NCBI GenBank assembly: GCA_943737045.1
Contig: CALSFV010000212.1
Location: 226,001-290,000, forward strand
Direction of reading: 5' to 3'
DNA length: 64,000 nt
Source of the DNA: Parapristionchus giblindavisi
Lineage: Eukaryota; Nematoda; Chromadorea; Rhabditida; Diplogasteridae
The notes beneath the pieces are model-generated. The model worked only from the letters and a program-made list of their open reading frames with translations. It was not told where the DNA came from and made no database searches. The stretch's first letter is position 1. Every line of letters starts with the position of its first letter. Below, in pieces: positions 48,491 to 60,600 of the stretch. The position numbers and the translations under genes were made by a program.

Positions 48491-48602
48491 ACAAAGAGAA
48501 AGAAAAGTGTACTCCACAGCACACAAGACCTAAAAAATAACAGAAAAAGTGTTAACTATCTTCATAGATTTTGGGTGCTGTGGAGTACATATTTTTTCCG
48601 TG
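48491..48602. mobile_element. Short MITE, GTGTACTCCACAGC family
   Basis: Inverted ends containing AAAGTGTACTCCACAGCAC on the left and its complement (GTGCTGTGGAGTACAT) on the right. A relative sits at 58955-59020 in the last TRPA intron. Confidence 0.65.
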
Positions 48603-48702
48603 TAAAAACATTTTCATGAAATTATCTATAACTCTTAAATATAATGTAATATTATCGAAACCTGAAAGTCGCAGTGATAATTCGATTTGAAATTTCATTA
48701 TC

Positions 48703-50689
48703 TGCCTTTCTTCTTTATCAATTTCTATCTCTATCTACTCTCTACCCCGACTATTCTAAAATTTTCTGACTATTCTAAATTGTTCTGAGGTCTCTACCAA
48801 CCAGGGTCTTGCTCTCTCATAAATGACAGATTTCTTGAATATTGATTGATCTACTCATATACATGACTGTTCTTATGGAAATCTATCAATCCTCCTTGTA
48901 AATACATATCCTTTCTACTACAAATGACTCTCGGTCTGAACATCTGTTCCCATTCTTTCTGATGTGAGGCAACGGGGTGATGGAGAGAGGGAGAGGGAGA
49001 GGATAGAGAGGGAGAGGGAGAGACCCTCCATCGCTTTACATCATCCCGTCACCCCCTCTTCAGGAGGCAGTAAGATCAATTCGTTCGCCTCTATTTTATT
49101 CCATCTGTCTCTTATTGCAGTAATATTTGTGCACACTTTTCGGTATACTGATATTATATATCTATTCAATCTATTTAATTCATTTATTTTATACCTTGTA
49201 AAACGCATAAATTATTATTATTATATTACTACTGTCCCCTTCTATTCATCTGTACTAGAAAATACGGTTCAAAGTCTTCGTTGTTGAACCTTATTCCGAG
49301 GTTTTCATCGACGAAAACGATGTGCTGCCTTAGGACATCAGTATTGTCTTAATTGGCAGACTCATTGTAGGAGTATATTAGAAGTATGAATAGTTATTAT
49401 TATAACATTTCATTCCCATGTTTCACATAGTGAATCACTAATATAAATTCCCACTGAATCATATTCAACGTTTAGCGAATGAAAAGAGGAATGTGAGAGG
49501 TTATCTGTATTATGCCATTACTCATTATGCCCTCATGTCATTTTAATATTTTGAAATATTTTATGAATATTAAGTATGTCTATATAAAGATTGATCACTC
49601 ACTCAAAATACAACAAAATCTCTTCGAACAATTATGTTTCACTTCATTCAGATAAGAATTCATTATTTATCTATATCAATTGACCGAATCGTGCGGAAAA
49701 AAACATAATTAAATCGTGAATGCTAGGAATTACGGTCTCAAGGTACTTAAATTACTTAAGATTTCTAAGACACCCACTTATTCCCCACTCGGAAGTGCCT
49801 ATTGTTATCGACACCCGATGGACAAATAGTAATATCTGAACAACTACTCTCGATCAAGAAGACTCTCTCGTTATTGAACACTCTCTCGTCCTACTCTCTT
49901 TCTCTGGTTGTCTCTCGATCTGAAACACTATCTCATCCGTATCTAACTTCAATATTTCTCTGGTACTCTCCCAATTTTGCGTGATCTCTCGTCGCTCTCA
50001 AACGATTCATATGCGGGTATCGTGGAAGTGTCCACATCTCTCCATCTCTCTGCGCACTCCTCGATTCATACACTCTCTCGTCTCTCTCTCTCACTCTCTA
50101 CCACCCTCTCTATTTCACATACTCTCTCGCCTCTCTCTCAATCTGGACTCTCCCCTTTCCATAATCGTCCCATTGCTGTATCAACAATTCGAGACCGGAT
50201 CGATACATGGTGTAGTTTTCGTTATGTACGGTGCGGTTTCGTAAACGTCGCCTCCGATATGTGTTGTGTGTCATAGCCGTGTGAAACATTTTGAGTGAAT
50301 GTCAACACTCGATCCAATCCTCCTACAGGATTCGTTAGATCGACATTAAGAGGGACTTCTTAATGTTGACTAACACTGTTTGTGTCGTCTTTCGATACTT
50401 ACTTTAGATAGAGATAGAGATACTTTCATACTGTAATGCCATTTCGGAAACTTTTTCATCGAATCGAAGAAATTCTGTGAGAGAATAGGGATAGGGAGAA
50501 AGAAAGTTTTTTTTCTTTATTGAATCAGAAAGCTATTATGATTTGACCAGAGGGAAACTAGATCGAGCTAGATCAAGAAACACCTTTAAAAGGCACATGC
50601 ACAGTATCTGATTCGTTTGTCCTATTCGTTGTTCGTTGTGATTGTACCGTAACCTTCATCTACAGTAATCTACAGTAATCCACTACAGA
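48703..50689. other. Spacer upstream of the TRPA gene
   Basis: No exon chain or ankyrin-coding stretch seen. It contains a purine/pyrimidine-rich patch (48975-49045) inside a GGGGTGATG...CATCATCCCGTCACCCC palindrome, a CT-rich tract (~49860-50150), a short hairpin at 50334-50374 and two CTACAGTAATC motifs (~50660-50680) just before the start of the TRPA model. This region presumably holds its promoter. Confidence 0.45.
50334..50374. other. Short near-perfect hairpin
   Basis: GTTAG-ACATTAAGA pairs with TCTTAATGT-CTAAC across a 5-6 nt loop. The stem is short for a miRNA precursor, and I see no other evidence of function. Confidence 0.3.
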
Positions 50690-53600
50690 ATGCCGTGGGA
50701 CCAAGTTCCCGAGATGACGTATCGATCGAAATTTGTGCCGACCAGGTTTCGATTTTCGTCTTTCGGTTTTCCTTTTTTTTCTGTATTATTTATCTGGAAT
50801 TCGCATGATGATTATTATTTTTCTTTGGTGTCTGAACCCACTAATGACCTTTTTCATGTAAATTGTACCGTATATCAGTTTTTCAAAACCGCAATGTTCC
50901 CTATTCGGATGTATGACTATTCCAACCTCGAACCGCTGACTCATACTCTATTTTCCCCACACTTTCTCACTCCGAAAGAGTCTCTCTCTCCATTTTTTCG
51001 CCCATATCATACCTATCTGTTATATTCATAAACAGCATAAGTGCAGTAGAATAGATCAAAAAGGCCCCGCTCTTTCATTTTCCTCAGAAAAGTTTATCAT
51101 CGTTACTTTTGAATATTTTCTGATTTCAACCTTAAATATTAGGCGATGAATTGGTCTTGAATACATGATCTCTTATGGGATGTACCTTTACATTTTAACT
51201 TTAGCTGAAGCACTAAAAGGTAGGTTTAAAATAAGCTTGGCGTTCTTGTTTTCGTCCTCTATCCTCTATACGCATCCCTCATGACTATTTTCATCCTTTC
51301 AATTGCTCTCTTCTCTCTCGGTCACACTAATAGTCCCGGGGCTTCGATGCCTTTTGGCGGAAATTAGATAGCCATAGGCTTCTCCCTCTCCCTTTATCCC
51401 CTATCCCTCTCCTTTTTACTCCTCTCCCTCTCCCTTTATCCTCCTCTCCCTCTCCTTTTCCCTCACTCTCCCTCTCCTCCCCTATTCCTTTCCCATCCCT
51501 CTCTCCCTGTCCACCCTCTTTTATAGCATGCGAATTATTCTGTTCCGCTCGATACCCTCCCATCCCGTATGCGCTAGACTTACGCTGGTTAGTAATAAAG
51601 CGATCGCTCATTGCAGAATGGCACAAGACCGGCTGCAAGAAGCGCAGCCCATGCTGCAAGATCTTGATCCTAATCGGTACGCATCAAGATTTATATGAAC
51701 ATGCATATGTCATAAGTTCATTAAACTTCAAATTGAAATTGAAATCAAAAATCAAAAAAATCAAATTCGTCAAATTCAGGAACGACATCGATTTCTACAA
51801 TCAACGATCACGAATCGTCCATGCTGATGCGGAGGAGAACATGATATTCCTCTTTGATTATAGGTTAGAAGATTTTTTTCGATTGGAACCATACCTTAAA
51901 TCTATCGCTTCGTCAGCTCTTTTTTTCTAATCAACTTAACTACCATCGTATTTATTCGTATCAACAACTCTGGTATTTTCAAACTAGTAGTTAACTTATA
52001 TTTCCCACTAGCCTAGACTTGTCTACGGCTAGTTAAAGGTAAGTTTAATAGAAGTGGTGTATAATACGGTAATATATTTCGTCAAATGTTCTTTCACTTG
52101 TAGTAAACTATTAGTATGACGTAACGTAAGTAAACTACTAGTTTGGAAATACCAAAGAATATTTCTATGTTAACACTGCAAAAAAATATTATATATGAGC
52201 GTTTATTAGTACTAGAACAATATCTCAACCTCATTAGATGTAGGATGATAATGTAGTTCAGGTATAGAGCATCTAAATATGTTCAAAAAAAAGGAAATAA
52301 TCAATATTTCAATTTGATTTCAGGGGCAAAGAAAAGGACGAAGAGTGCATCACTTGGAAACACCTCAAAGCTCTCGTTAGTTTATTTAATTATTCAAAAA
52401 TATTTTGCAATGTTTGTAGTCAGTTGATTGAGTTAAATTATTCAAAGACCGTGCGGAACCTACCAGTATTGCATTTCAATTTATCTTATATTTAATATAA
52501 AGATGTGAGACACAAATGCACATGGCCTAACTCCTTCTCAATCTTTACCGCCATGGATTACAATTAGAAGCTAATTTGGGGTTTGTGTTAGCTCCGCACT
52601 CTGGCTCACTCACTCGACAGTGGGTGAGTATGGTCAGAGAGGACACTTTGGGTGTGTTCCTTGGCGAATCGTCCACTTCATTCAATCTCTTTGGATATGG
52701 TAACTCCCATGGGTACACTTCTCCTTCATAACTTCGGGTATTGACAAATCTAGACACCCATATGCAGTCTGTCATGGATCCGAAACTCTCTCCCTCTTAA
52801 ATCTCTCCCTCTCTCTCTTGAATCTCTCCCTCTCCCTCTTAAATCTCCCACTCTCCCTCTCCTTTTCTCCTCTCAGTCGCATACATAGAATATATCAGAG
52901 AGACAATAATTTATGCGAGAGATGCGCCGTATTCATGGGAATTATTGTCTATTCGAACAATGTAAGGAAATATAAAAGAATGATGAGTAGATTTCATTGA
53001 GAGAAGGGTTGTAAAGAGTGGTATAAACATTACTGATTCTATGGAAAGGTGGTAACGGTAGAGGTAAGTCCTCACGGTCTTGAACGAAATGTGCATGTTA
53101 CTTTTCAACGAAAGGCCACGCTGAAAAGGGACGTTAGTTTGATCGCAAAATTATCTGAAAAACTTGCTCAAAATATATATTAACAAAATAGGATAAGATC
53201 GGTATGTTCTTATTAACATTTTACTCACACAGTAATAGTCGTAAAGGTATTTATTCTATTCAAGAAAGATAATTCTTATTTCAGAAAGATAAGAACAAAT
53301 GGGGAGTTCTCCGTCATCCAATGGTTCTTAATTATCTCAATGAACGACTCATTGACTGTGCCCTGTTCTATGTCTGTCATATCATCGCATTCTTCGCATT
53401 TCTTCTGCTCCTCAGCAGTCATATCTTCGAGTGGGTCAATCTTTGATCTTTAATCTTTGAAATAAATCTGATATCTAAAGAGTAACTCAAATGTGTTATG
53501 CTTGAGGTTCAATTCAAAGAAATCAGATGTATCAAATGAGTAAATCCAAATTAGATAAAGTTTATAGACCATATAAAAACAGTTGTTTGATTGATACGAG

Positions 53601-56600
53601 AGTATCCGCAATGTCCCGTCGCAAAAGCTGTGAAAAATAAAATTAGCTCCGCGAACTTCAGACTTTCTCGATTATTTTCTAAACCTCGCTGCCGATGTAT
53701 TAGAAAATAATCGAGAATGAATGAAGTACTTCGATCAGAGAGATAGTTAGAAGGGAAGTAAAGCAAATTAGCAACACTCATCAGTATTTTAACACAAGTA
53801 CATTTTATATGGATAATACTTCGAGTCGAACTAATTTTCTCGCATTTTTTTTACAAATTTATCAGATTTAATAGTTTTAAAATACCATAGCCTATCTATG
53901 ACTTGTGACCTTTGATCATTTGCAGCAAGAGTCTCTTCAAGGATGCTCTCGTAACATTGTTTGTTGTAGTTTTCTTCTTTTTCATGGTGAGTGCTTTTAT
54001 TGACTGAATAAAATTAACTTAAATATTTTTTGTAGATGCTCAAGGGCGCAATCAAGGCGCGAATCTCCAAATCGATCTCACTTTGGCAAGTCACATTTAC
54101 ACATTAATTTTTATTTTTGAAAGAATAGATTTGATACTACTTCGTATATGTTTCATTCCATTTATAACTTCATGATTACACTAGGTAATCTGCTTTATTG
54201 ATGGCTCATTCTACGAATTTTTTTATTTCGATTAACTCCAGGTTCATCATCGCTTACACCTTCAATCTGCTCACCTTCGTTGCCACTCTCGCCTATGTGT
54301 GGTTGCCTCATCTATTCGAATACGATGACTTCCATCAGGAAGTCAAGGTGAGTCTTTTGAGATTATTGATTTACATTAATTTATTATCGATTGAACGTGA
54401 GAAAATAGTCTTCTAAATTGAATTTTCATCCATGTGGAGTAGCTGTTTTTCTCAACAATATTTATGATAGTCTTTTGAAAATTCTTATTTTCATTATTAT
54501 TATTATGACACATAATAAATTATTCTTATTTCAGACCATAATCCTCTGGGCACTGCCCATCATTGCTGTGATGTCAGCATGGGTGAACTTCTTGTATATC
54601 CTCAGAAAGGTATTATTATATTTACCTTTACCTTTATTGATCTTTTCCGGTTACGGTGCTACACATTCGTCATTTGAAAGCACCAATAAATCGAAAAATC
54701 TGTGAAAAAATCAGTAACTCATGCATCTATCTAATATTTTCTATACTTTCTTTCTTATAAAAATGAAAATTATTGTTATATTATTATTACCGTTGTTATT
54801 CATTCTATTACAGAGTCCCTACGGCATCTACATCTTCATGATGGTTCGCATCCTTAAATCTTTTGGACATGTAAGTTTTCGTCTTTTTTTGTGATTTTCG
54901 GATACCTTCTCTCTATACTCTATTGATTTGTCAGATTTTTTTAATGAAATGAACGATGTATCGAATGTCCCAAAACAGAAAGATGTGGTAAAATGCAGTA
55001 ACAGTTGTCGTTTTAGCGAAAATATCTTCAATTTTATCATGTTTTTACTCTAAAATTACCACTTGTCTAGTTGCGCTTCGGGCGGAGATAAATTAGAATT
55101 TTTTCATAATATTATTTAATTATATTTTAGATAGCCACCATCTGGATTCCTACACTTATCGCGTTCTCATTCGCATTCCATCTCATCCTAAGAGACAGTG
55201 GAGTCGAACCATGGGAGAGCTCGGATACTGTAAGTGATAGAAAGATCAAAGAACAAATGATACGATTCTTTAAAGGCATACACCAAGATGATTGAAACTC
55301 TCCGCTCTCGCAATACTCACTCTCGGAGAAATAAAGCGAGAGAGTATTGCCAGAGCAAAGAGTTTTAAATTTGTGTCTTCAATCATTAAACCTTTATTCA
55401 TTTGGTAGCGAGTTTCGAGTCGCAGAAAATGTGGATATATATTTTTTTTTCGGAAGATAAGTTGATGAATTGCTTTTCAGTACCAAAACGCGACAACTAT
55501 GCACAAGCTGTTCGTCGTACTCCAGGCGATCACAAAGACCTCTACGATGATGATTGGAGAGGTAACTGTGCAAAGATCAAAGATCATCTTTACAATGCAT
55601 CTTAATGAATTGATCAGGAAAAATAATACATGAGTAATAACAAAGAATCTCAAAAAAATCAGAATCAGAATCAGAATCTAGGTGTCTCAAAGAACACCTT
55701 AGATCCATTTTACTTACAAAACACTCAAAAAAAAAACGAAAATCATAATTAATTTATTATCCATGGGCCAAGATCAAATATCAACAGATCAAATACTCTA
55801 CTTTAGGTGGACGCAGACAACATTCTTGGTACTCGTCAATGGATTCCCTCTATACTCGTCCTCATCTTCGAGATTATCACCGTAATTCTATTGATGAATC
55901 TCATGGTACGATTTTGTAACAATATGACAAAAATATAGCTCACTGGCTATTTTGAATTACTGGTTCGAGTTCATAATAAATCAATACAATACACTTTATC
56001 AGATTCATGCTTTAGTATGTTGACAATGAGAATCAAAACAGGGAAAACTTCGTTAGTTCTATTCTGCAACATCTACCATTCAAGATGACTTCTGAACTCA
56101 AAACATGTTTGCCATATTCGTCCAATTGTGTTGTTAGACTTGGTTGAAGTACTGATTGGAGTTCGTAATAGGGGAAATAAATTATTTGGTTGCGATACAT
56201 GTTTGAACGCTAATAATGGTTAGCTGAAACTTAATATGTTCTTATTGATAGGTCTCGCTCGCTGTCGGTGATGTCAAAGACCTTCGCGACACCTCCCAAG
56301 ACAAGATTCTCAGGATCAAAGTAAGCCGGTCTCTCGTTTATTCTTAAGTTGATTAAAATAATTCCAGTTGAATTTCGTCATCGAGGCTCTTCAATTGTCA
56401 GAAGCCATAGGATCTTCACTCTTCACTAACAAAACCAATAATATGTTGGTCGTTGATTTTGAAGATGGATACTATACCAAAATGGATGATTCTATCTACA
56501 GAATATTTGATGGTGATTATTATTCGTATATTTCAGTCCATTTTTCCCGAGTTGACTATTATCAACCATTATTCCTGAACAGAGATTTTTCGATTGGAAT

Positions 56601-59197
56601 GAGCTTACCAGTCAAATTGGTTCCTAGATGGCGAAACGCCATGAAGCATAATCAATAATATTCCACGTCTTACAATTTTAAATCTAATTTGCATGCATTA
56701 TTATACGTTCACATTGTATTGATTTCTTACAGAACGTAGAGACTCTATCGCTGGTCAGCCACCCTATCCACAACAGCAAATTGGATTCGGAAAGATGACT
56801 AATCCAGCTAGTACGAGTGATCTGGTACGTATTCGGTCACACGATCTATTAGGATATTATAAGAGACCGGCTCGGTAAAAATTCACTACACCCGGAAATT
56901 TCCCCTAGCAAAAGGATACAGGCCTCCATGCTTTCATGGTGGAAGGTGGCCTGGCTCTTATTTACAAAAGTGTTGTGATTGAGGCATTAGGTCTCCAACG
57001 CGGCCAACGGCAAAATTCCAAAGTCGAAAAAATGGCAAACTTCGAAAAATCATATTATGCCAATGAAACCAGTTAGCCTCGATATTGTTTCACGGTATAG
57101 TTGGTCATCTCAAAAGTGCGTAAAACACTAGGAACATCGAATTGTGGACGTCTACAAACACGTTTTCCAGCATTTCCGCGTGATTTTCACCCAGTCAATA
57201 TCAATTGACCGGAAGTTCCTATAGCACATAAAATAGCCCACACGATTCTGCACTAATAAAACACAATTTCAAACGAATCGAGATTATTTCAGTATTTAAA
57301 AATAATCAAAATGTGCTTTTTGGGGCTGTTTTTTCGCCCCCAGACCACTTTCTTGGAGGGAATTGGATATGTTCTGCGTATCATGCGACATTCTGAGATG
57401 GGCTGAGTAAGAATCCACTGAAACCCAGACGACTGGCGCGCTCCTGGAAAAGTCGATTTCCATGATGTTCATGGTCCGAAAATCTCGAAATTTTTCATGA
57501 TTGGAAAAGCTTCTTTCTTGTGGTCATCATGAAGCATGCTCATTGTGAATTACTACGAAATAGTTTTCATCGTCCAGTATTGTGCGCCTATCTTGGAGGA
57601 CGGACAGTAAGTATTATCATTGTCGTAATCTCAGATGAAGTGGATGCGGTTTGAATTATTTACGATTATTTACGTATTTTTCCGAACAGATTTTTTTCTG
57701 CAAAATTTTAACAGATCGATGGAACGATGAAAACTATTTCGTAGTAATTCACCGTGAGCATGCTTCATGATGACCACAAGAAAGAAGATTTTCCAGTCAT
57801 GAAAAATTCGAGATTTTCGGACCATGAACCCCGGGTCATGGAAATCGACTTTTCCAGGAGCGCGAAAGTCGTCTGGGTTTCAGTGGATTCTTACTCAGCC
57901 CATCTCAGAATGTTGTATGATACGCAGAACATATCCAATTCCCTCCAGGAAAGTGGTCTGGGGGCGAAAAAACAGCCCCAAAAAGCACATTTTGATTTTT
58001 TTAAATACTGAAATAATCTCGATTCGTTTGAAATTGTGTTTTATTAGTGCAGAATCGTGTGGGCTATTTTATGTGCTATAGGATCTTCCGGTCAATTGAT
58101 ACTGACTGAGTGAAAATCGCGCGGAAATGCTGGAAAGCGTGTTTGTAGACGTCCACAATTCTACTGGTTTCATTCGCAAAATATGATTTTTCGAAGTTTG
58201 CCATTTTTTCGACTTTGGAATTTTGCCGTTGGCCGCGTTGGAGACCTAATGCCTCAATCACAACACTTTTGTAAATAAGAGCCAGGCCACCTTCCACCAT
58301 GAAAGGATGGAGGCCTGAATCCTTTTGCTAGGGGAAATTTCCGGGGAATGCTCAAAATGATAAATAATTACGGAGCCTGTCTCTTAAAAAATGAGAGAAT
58401 TATAAAATATATTTCTAGGTCTTCCACGTTGGATTCTCCAAAGAGCGTCTTCGATTGAGGTTGTGCAGACGTCCTGTGCTAGGTGAGTCTGATCACATAT
58501 TTTCGATTTTTTTCGATATCATACCGTAAAAATGAAAAAAAAGTTAAACATTTGTCAAAATTTTTGAAAAAATGTTTCACTTTTTTTTCGTTTTGACGGT
58601 ACAGTTACAGAAATATCATATCCAACCAAATCCTGAAAATGATATCCAGAAACTTTGGCTGTTCTTATTTTTTTAAGCTAAACGAATTACTGTTTGAAAT
58701 ACATCGGTCAGGGTAATTTTATAGATCAGTGCAACATTAAATTATTGATTTTTTTTGGAAATTATCGATTTTATATTTATAGGAAGAAGTCAGAATGTCC
58801 ACGTGGACGGTTGCACATTGAGTCTCGTTGAAGCACCAGAGTCAGGTAAAACGAGCAATCTTTACCATTGCTCTATTATTTGGACTGCTTGATTTTACAT
58901 ATTTGAACTGACTTATTAGCAAGACCTAATAATTTCCCGCGAGTGGTTTGTACGCACAGAAAAAATAGTCCTCCACACTTCGCAGGTTTTGTGTACTGTG
59001 GAGTACACTTTTTCTTTGTGTTTCAGATATCCATGAAGATAATTCTCTTTCATTGTCCATTGCATTAACCAATTACAGGAATTCCGGAGCACAAGGAAGG
59101 TCTTTCCTCGATTCCTGAGAACGAACAAGGCTTCTGTCGACGGGCGAAACAATGGTTGATAGGACTTGATTGGCATGCATATCTTGAACTTTACTAG
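50690..59197 (+). CDS. TRPA-family ion channel, 19 exons, 525 aa, no ankyrin repeats seen
   Basis: Exons: 50690-50745, 51617-51676, 51780-51863, 52324-52375, 53285-53430, 53926-53986, 54036-54085, 54242-54347, 54535-54609, 54814-54870, 55131-55229, 55481-55561, 55807-55905, 56252-56320, 56368-56512, 56733-56824, 58419-58482, 58783-58845, 59079-59197 (1578 nt, in frame). The product is a six-helix cation channel: S1 ~106-127, S2 ~138-155, S3 ~171-191, S4 ~206-228, S5 ~250-270, pore loop TMMIGEVD ~304-312, S6 into LMNLMVSLAVGDV ~339-351. That last motif matches the TRPA signature LMNLLIGLAVGD rather than TRPV or TRPC. TRPA channels are non-selective cation channels for noxious or thermal stimuli, but they normally carry a long ankyrin domain. 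Here only ~105 residues precede S1. The start follows CACTACAG, a possible trans-splice site; M at 51618 is an alternative. Ankyrin exons may lie further upstream unseen. Exon 7 uses a GC donor. Confidence 0.88.
52376..53284. other. TRPA intron 4 with stray 76-codon minus-strand frame
   Basis: The 909-bp intron holds a minus-strand frame at 52545-52775 (content such as EVYPWELPYPKRL) that reads like protein but has no partner exons. It could be a fragment of a mobile element. A CTCTCCCTCTTAAAT tandem tract follows at ~52788-52870. Confidence 0.25.
54086..54241 (+). other. GC-AG intron in the TRPA gene
   Basis: Only a donor at CTTTG|GCAAGTC keeps the reading frame and rebuilds a Trp codon (TG|G), giving LWFIIAYTF across the junction. 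The nearby GT (AA|GTCAC) would shift the frame. GCAAGT is the usual sequence of the minor GC donor class. Confidence 0.8.
55270..55396. mobile_element. Short MITE in TRPA intron 11
   Basis: Inverted ends TTTAAAGG... with ATGATTGAA-ACTCT-GCTCT-GCAATACTC repeated in opposite orientation on each side. A related but more decayed element lies at ~59281-59400 downstream of the gene. Confidence 0.6.
56862..58384. mobile_element. 1.5-kb foldback element in TRPA intron 16
   Basis: Arms of ~720 and ~660 bp flank a ~130-bp centre (57590-57720). Termini are AGAGACMGGCTC, with TA on each outer side, the duplication typical of Tc1/mariner-type insertion. Inside, CCCGGAAATTTCCCCTAGCA, GGCGAAAAAACAGCCCC and others occur in both orientations. 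Open frames at 57754-58081 and 58076-58300 reflect the repeat and are not genes. The element enlarges this intron to 1.6 kb, while most others are far shorter. Confidence 0.88.
58955..59020. mobile_element. Short MITE, GTGTACTCCACAG family, in last TRPA intron
   Basis: A 66-bp self-complementary element with ends CACAGAAAAAATAG and CTTTTTCTTTGTG; the interior repeats GTGTACTGTGGAGTACAC. It ends ~58 bp before the acceptor of exon 19. Relative of 48491-48602. Confidence 0.65.
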
Positions 59198-59280
59198 TCT
59201 GCTTTCAACACTAGCAAAACTCGATAAACTACTAGTGCATTACTTGATATAATTATACTGTTATCCGAGCATCATAGTGT

Positions 59281-59400
59281 TTTAAAGGCATGTCCCAAGC
59301 CAATTGGAAATTCTCCGCTCCGGTAATGCTCTCGTGCTTATTTTTTTACTAGAGAGCGATCAGAGTAGAGAGTTTCAAATAAGCTCGGCGATGTCCATTC
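59281..59400. mobile_element. Decayed short MITE downstream of TRPA
   Basis: TTTAAAGGCAT end, with TCTCCGCTC-GGTAATGCTCTC facing AGAGAGCGATCAGAGTAGAGAG. Related to 55270-55396. Confidence 0.45.
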
Positions 59401-60394
59401 GTAGCTTTAAATGATTTGAATAATGATGAAATAGTCACTGACAGAGTATTACACTTACCCCTATCTCAATATGTTTTGTACTGTCTCTGTGCATATTACG
59501 GGCCTATATATGAGATGATAAAGTATTGATTTCATAATTTTTCATTACTACATTTGTGTGAGTAAGTGTGGGGCACATGAAAAAAAGAATCGAAGGAGTA
59601 TAAGAAAACGATGTTTGTAGAGGAAAATATGTATTGAAAAAAATGATAATGCTTTTTAAATGTATTCATTGTATTGGAAGTTTATTTGAGAAACGCCTCC
59701 GCCTACGCTAATGACGTCACATTTCCCCAGAAAACGGTTTTCCGTTGTTCATGCATACGGCCATAGAATATTATACTGCGAGTGTGCAAAATACTTGGAA
59801 GCTACTGTATATTCGCTTCCATTTCCATATCCGTATGTCCATTTGCCAATGGACGCAGAATTGCGGACTGACCAGTCGAGTCCGTAACTTTCCCGCTCAT
59901 TTTTCTGAAATTTGCAAAATTGAAGAATAAAGTGCATAATCTTTACAATAAGAGTTAATAACACCTCTGTAGGAAAAACACTTCGCAATTCGATAGATTA
60001 ATTTTACCACAATGGTGATTCCCGATCCACACACCCCCTCAATAAAGTTGATACAATCTGTTGCAGGAATCCAAGCTTACATACATACTCAATTAGTAAT
60101 TCGTGCGAAGTTACGAATTAATTTATTTTAAATTATCATGTAGATAAGAACCGCGAATATAATAGAGTTAAAAAATAAATTCACCGAAATTTTTTTCGAT
60201 AATTGTTAGATTTGTGAAATCACCCTTTTCTAACGTATTTATGCGTGGTTATAATCATCTATGAACGTTTCGTTTTATTCAGACACTTTGATTGGGCAAT
60301 AAAGATGAAAAGGAACAGACGAATCGGTGAAATGACACTTATAATATATTCGCTTTCAGCCAGACAGTTTTATGTTCACCTATTTGTTTTATAG
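59401..60394. other. Spacer, no gene seen
   Basis: Overlapping frames at 59745-59930 (+) and 59749-59988 (-) contain a short inverted repeat (GAAGCTACTGTATATTCGCTTCC) but no coding pattern. An AATAAA is at ~59926. Confidence 0.4.
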
Positions 60395-60483
60395 GAGAAT
60401 TGGAGCAGAAAAGCATGAGACGCAGTGTTTACGAAACTAGGCACTTTGAAGGACCAGAGACATCATCCAATATTGATAGATAG
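60395..60483 (+). CDS. Possible alternative last exon of the TRPA gene
   Basis: Acceptor TTTTATAG is followed by 89 nt that, joined in phase 1, encode GELEQKSMRRSVYETRHFEG and a few more residues before TAG. TRPA exons 17 and 18 both end in phase 1 with a G, so either can splice to it. AATAAA occurs ~40 bp after the stop. It would replace the WLIGLDWHAYLELY tail with a basic/acidic one. It could instead be the last exon of an unrelated gene. Confidence 0.45.
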
Positions 60484-60600
60484 TAAAGATGCCTGTGTGA
60501 AGTATTTTTAACTGAATTATAGAGAAATAAAGAAAGGGACTAAGAAATGGGTTGCGTTAGAAACTTTTTAAGAAAAAAAAACCTAATTAATGTAAAACGA

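Larger units (their letters stand above)
44520..48700. repeat. Decayed higher-order tandem array (block 2 side)
   Basis: Counterpart of 20230-25800. Landmarks recur at ~44600, ~44955 and ~47647 (CCGTTGATTC-GCGT), ~46462 and ~48097 (GAGCAATAGATTACCGGG), and ~45413 and ~48200 (GAATTCTCTCT...AGCCATCAAT). Similarity to the block-1 array drops from ~98% near 45.7 kb to clearly diverged by 46.6-48.3 kb. Confidence 0.65.

Noticed and set aside
56368..56658. Reading TRPA exon 15 through to the TAA at 56656
   Set aside because: It would stop the channel right after S6. A phase-1 donor (GAT G|GTGATT) leads to further exons that stay in frame for another ~110 residues. The short form remains possible as a minor isoform.
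57754..58300. Three 74-85-codon frames in TRPA intron 16
   Set aside because: They lie in the arms of the foldback element, on both strands, with no shared reading frame.
50690..59197. Assignment of the channel to TRPV (OSM-9/OCR type)
   Set aside because: The post-S6 motif LMNLMVSLAVGDV matches TRPA, not the TRPV pattern, and there is no TRP box.
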